Shown here piece by piece: positions 63,665-64,000 of a stretch of DNA of 64,000 nt. The stretch's first letter is position 1. Every line of letters starts with the position of its first letter. This stretch comes from Rhynchopus euleeides (lineage: Eukaryota; Euglenozoa; Diplonemea; Diplonemida; Diplonemidae). Below the pieces are notes generated by a model. That model made no database searches, was not told the origin of the DNA, and saw nothing but the letters and a program-made list of their open reading frames with translations. The stretch is taken from positions 310,001 to 374,000 of the forward strand of contig OY723323.1 in the NCBI GenBank assembly GCA_963210315.1. Direction: 5' to 3'. The position numbers and the translations under genes were made by a program.

Positions 63665-64000
63665 GTTTTTAATCCCCGGTCTTCCCAGCCAAAAATCCCC
63701 GATTCATCCCCGCTTTTTTCCAGCAAAAAATGGTACCCAATTTCCCTCCTCCCCAGTGTGGGGCCCTTGGTCTTGTACCAAATGGGTTCCTTCCACGGTT
63801 CCTCCCGCTCGCGCCATCCTCGGGTGCTGGAGGAAACCCCCAAAAAAACGGCTTTCGGGACCGTTATTCCGACGATACCCCCCGATATGTCAGCTGAAAC
63901 AGCCCAAGGACTTGCTGCGGTTACTAGCCGGGCACACATTACATGGTCCACAGGGGGGTCTGGGGGGCAGAGCCCCGCAGCCGCCGGAGGCCACGGTAGT
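63665..64000 (-). repeat. Inverted partner of the 48046-48378 repeat, cut by the window end
   Basis: Reverse complement of 48046-48378, including CCCCGATTCATCCCCGCTTT, GGGCCCTTGGTCTTGTACC and CCCAAGGACTTGCTGCGG, and ending in a minus-strand GC hairpin module (63953-64000). Confidence 0.75.

Overview
The window is nuclear DNA of a GC-rich eukaryote, most likely a unicellular alga or other protist. Spliceosomal introns can be inferred at GTATGT, GTATGG or GTAAGG donors and CAG acceptors. Coding regions have strongly G/C-biased third positions. The proteins are eukaryotic types: an SRPK-type kinase, a J-domain membrane protein and secreted BBE-like flavoproteins. I cannot place the taxon from sequence alone. 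There is no operon structure, and no rRNA, tRNA or CRISPR was found. Most of the window is repeats, and only about six to eight genes are supportable.

Left part (1-8785): a small Ser-then-Lys/Pro/Ala protein gene (38-502), an ACATGTA/CAAGTA satellite containing a perfect 51-bp inverted repeat, a 1.1-kb foldback element with ~340-bp terminal inverted repeats (TIRs), a diverged tandem duplication, a GTCGA hairpin satellite, and intergenic DNA with one weak small ORF.

Middle-left (8786-26290): a ~5.5-kb segment carrying a complete secreted, bicovalently flavinylated BBE-like oxidase gene is present twice (CDS 11097-12722 and 20443-22068; 541 aa each, 17 replacements). A third copy at 25896-26290 keeps the outer flanks but has lost essentially the whole coding region. 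Between the copies lie a 1.98-kb TIR element with a 6-bp target duplication and several copies of a ~0.75-kb linking repeat.

Middle (26600-34485): nested TA-flanked TIR elements, an irregular array of a 14-bp motif (GTCCAGTTGAGGGG), a small TIR element, a solo hAT-like element with a perfect 8-bp target duplication, a TTTGCGGG minisatellite and a ~100-nt perfect hairpin. Next is a J-domain/transmembrane gene (34486-36285, three inferred exons). It is followed by a 10-kb array E-F-E-F-E-F-E. In this array E is the hAT-like element and F is a 2.28-kb segment. The flanking 8-mers show that two E insertions recombined unequally to amplify F.

Right part (47563-64000): a 2.27-kb element with ~135-157-bp TIRs and a TA duplication encloses an unrecognised, probably spliced 566-aa basic, zinc-finger-like protein gene. 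This is the best candidate for a new transposase or captured gene. Beside it are a small TIR element with the same CACGGTGG tip, a ~1000-aa proline-rich membrane protein gene with a mitochondrial-type N-terminus and a spliced C-terminus, and a single-exon SRPK-type kinase gene (57932-61690). A recurring ~170-bp unit with a GGGGGGCTCCGCCCCCC hairpin occurs in many places, mostly as direct pairs.

The genes do not form a common pathway. The unifying theme is genome structure: inverted-repeat transposons and recombination between their copies shaped the gene-duplicated and tandem-arrayed regions.
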